Program-made: the position numbers and the translations under genes
Assembly (NCBI GenBank): GCA_945905295.1
Contig: CAMDPX010000037.1
Location: 1 to 43,121, forward strand
Length of the DNA stretch: 43,121 bases
Origin: Planctomyces sp. SH-PL62
Lineage (GTDB): Bacteria; Planctomycetota; Planctomycetia; Planctomycetales; Planctomycetaceae
Direction: 5' to 3'
Part shown: one piece after another, positions 43,098 through 43,121 of the stretch
Position numbering within the stretch: position 1 is the first letter of the stretch
Layout: each line of letters opens with the position of its first letter
The notes under the pieces: generated by a model
Told to the model about the DNA's origin: nothing
What the model saw: only the letters and a program-made list of their open reading frames with translations
The model's database searches: none

Positions 43098-43121
43098 CGT
43101 TCGCCGTGATCACGGCGAACG
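43098..43121. repeat. Perfect palindrome at the window end
   Basis: A 24-base sequence centred on GTGATCAC that equals its own reverse complement, 25 bases after the DUF1501 stop. It could be a terminator stem or part of a longer element cut by the window edge. Confidence 0.8.

Overview
The window is a GC-rich chromosomal stretch that most probably comes from a planctomycete (Planctomycetota, Planctomycetales-like). The evidence is gene content. There are two separate gene sets built on DUF1501 and DUF1549/DUF1553 (planctomycete cytochrome, PSCyt/PSD) proteins, a Cys-rich YTV-type wall protein, squalene-hopene cyclase, a formaldehyde-activating-enzyme homologue, a DUF1080 protein and many secreted proteins with Tat or Sec signals. 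There are no phage, plasmid, IS, CRISPR, rRNA or tRNA genes that I can see. The genus cannot be fixed from the sequence alone.

Layout. 0.1-7.5 kb: truA (+); a molybdopterin oxidoreductase with a metallophosphoesterase (-); a YTV-type repeat protein (-); an FAD-linked D-lactate/glycolate dehydrogenase (+); an Obg/DRG-like GTPase with a TGS domain (-). 7.6-14.6 kb: a minus-strand cluster reading ECF sigma factor, anti-sigma-like membrane protein, coiled-coil membrane protein, DUF1549/DUF1553 cytochrome-like protein, DUF1501 protein, Spy/LTxxQ-like protein. 14.7-19.3 kb: squalene-hopene cyclase (-), secreted propeller-like protein (-) and a Fae homologue (+), flanked by two related inverted repeats in opposite orientation. 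19.3-25.3 kb: M28 peptidase, a small Tyr/His-rich secreted protein, Ser/Thr kinase, a decayed region holding a chimeric pseudogene (LLM monooxygenase start joined to an MFS transporter end), SMP-30/gluconolactonase-like protein and a DinB-family protein. 25.4-32.0 kb: one giant secreted protein of 2211 aa with macroglobulin-like segments. 32.3-43.1 kb: Uma2 nuclease-like protein, lysS, DUF1080 protein, a 1706-aa cytochrome/WD40/DUF1549/DUF1553 fusion, a RelE/ParE-type toxin-antitoxin pair and a second DUF1501 protein.

The most striking structure is not a gene. About twenty gene borders carry long inverted repeats of 50-120 bp. Many are pairs of GTAG- or GTGG-headed hairpins in inverted orientation. 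Within a family the loop is constant and the stem bases change in compensating pairs (for example GGGACTCCGTCCC, GGGATTCCATCCC and GGGTTTCCAACCC). This matches the layout of REP/BIME elements mobilised in other bacteria by RAYT (TnpA-REP) transposases, although no RAYT gene lies in this window. Two of these elements sit in frame inside the giant 2211-aa gene and add about 25 residues each. Others supply the TAG stop codons of neighbouring genes or create false N-terminal extensions of open frames.

How the genes work together (inference). The ECF sigma/anti-sigma pair probably controls the export-directed DUF1549/DUF1553-DUF1501-Spy-like set behind it. The second DUF1549/DUF1553-DUF1501 set stands with a DUF1080 (glycoside-related) protein and is interrupted by a toxin-antitoxin pair. 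The remaining genes are housekeeping (truA, lysS) or envelope and C1-metabolism functions usual in planctomycetes.
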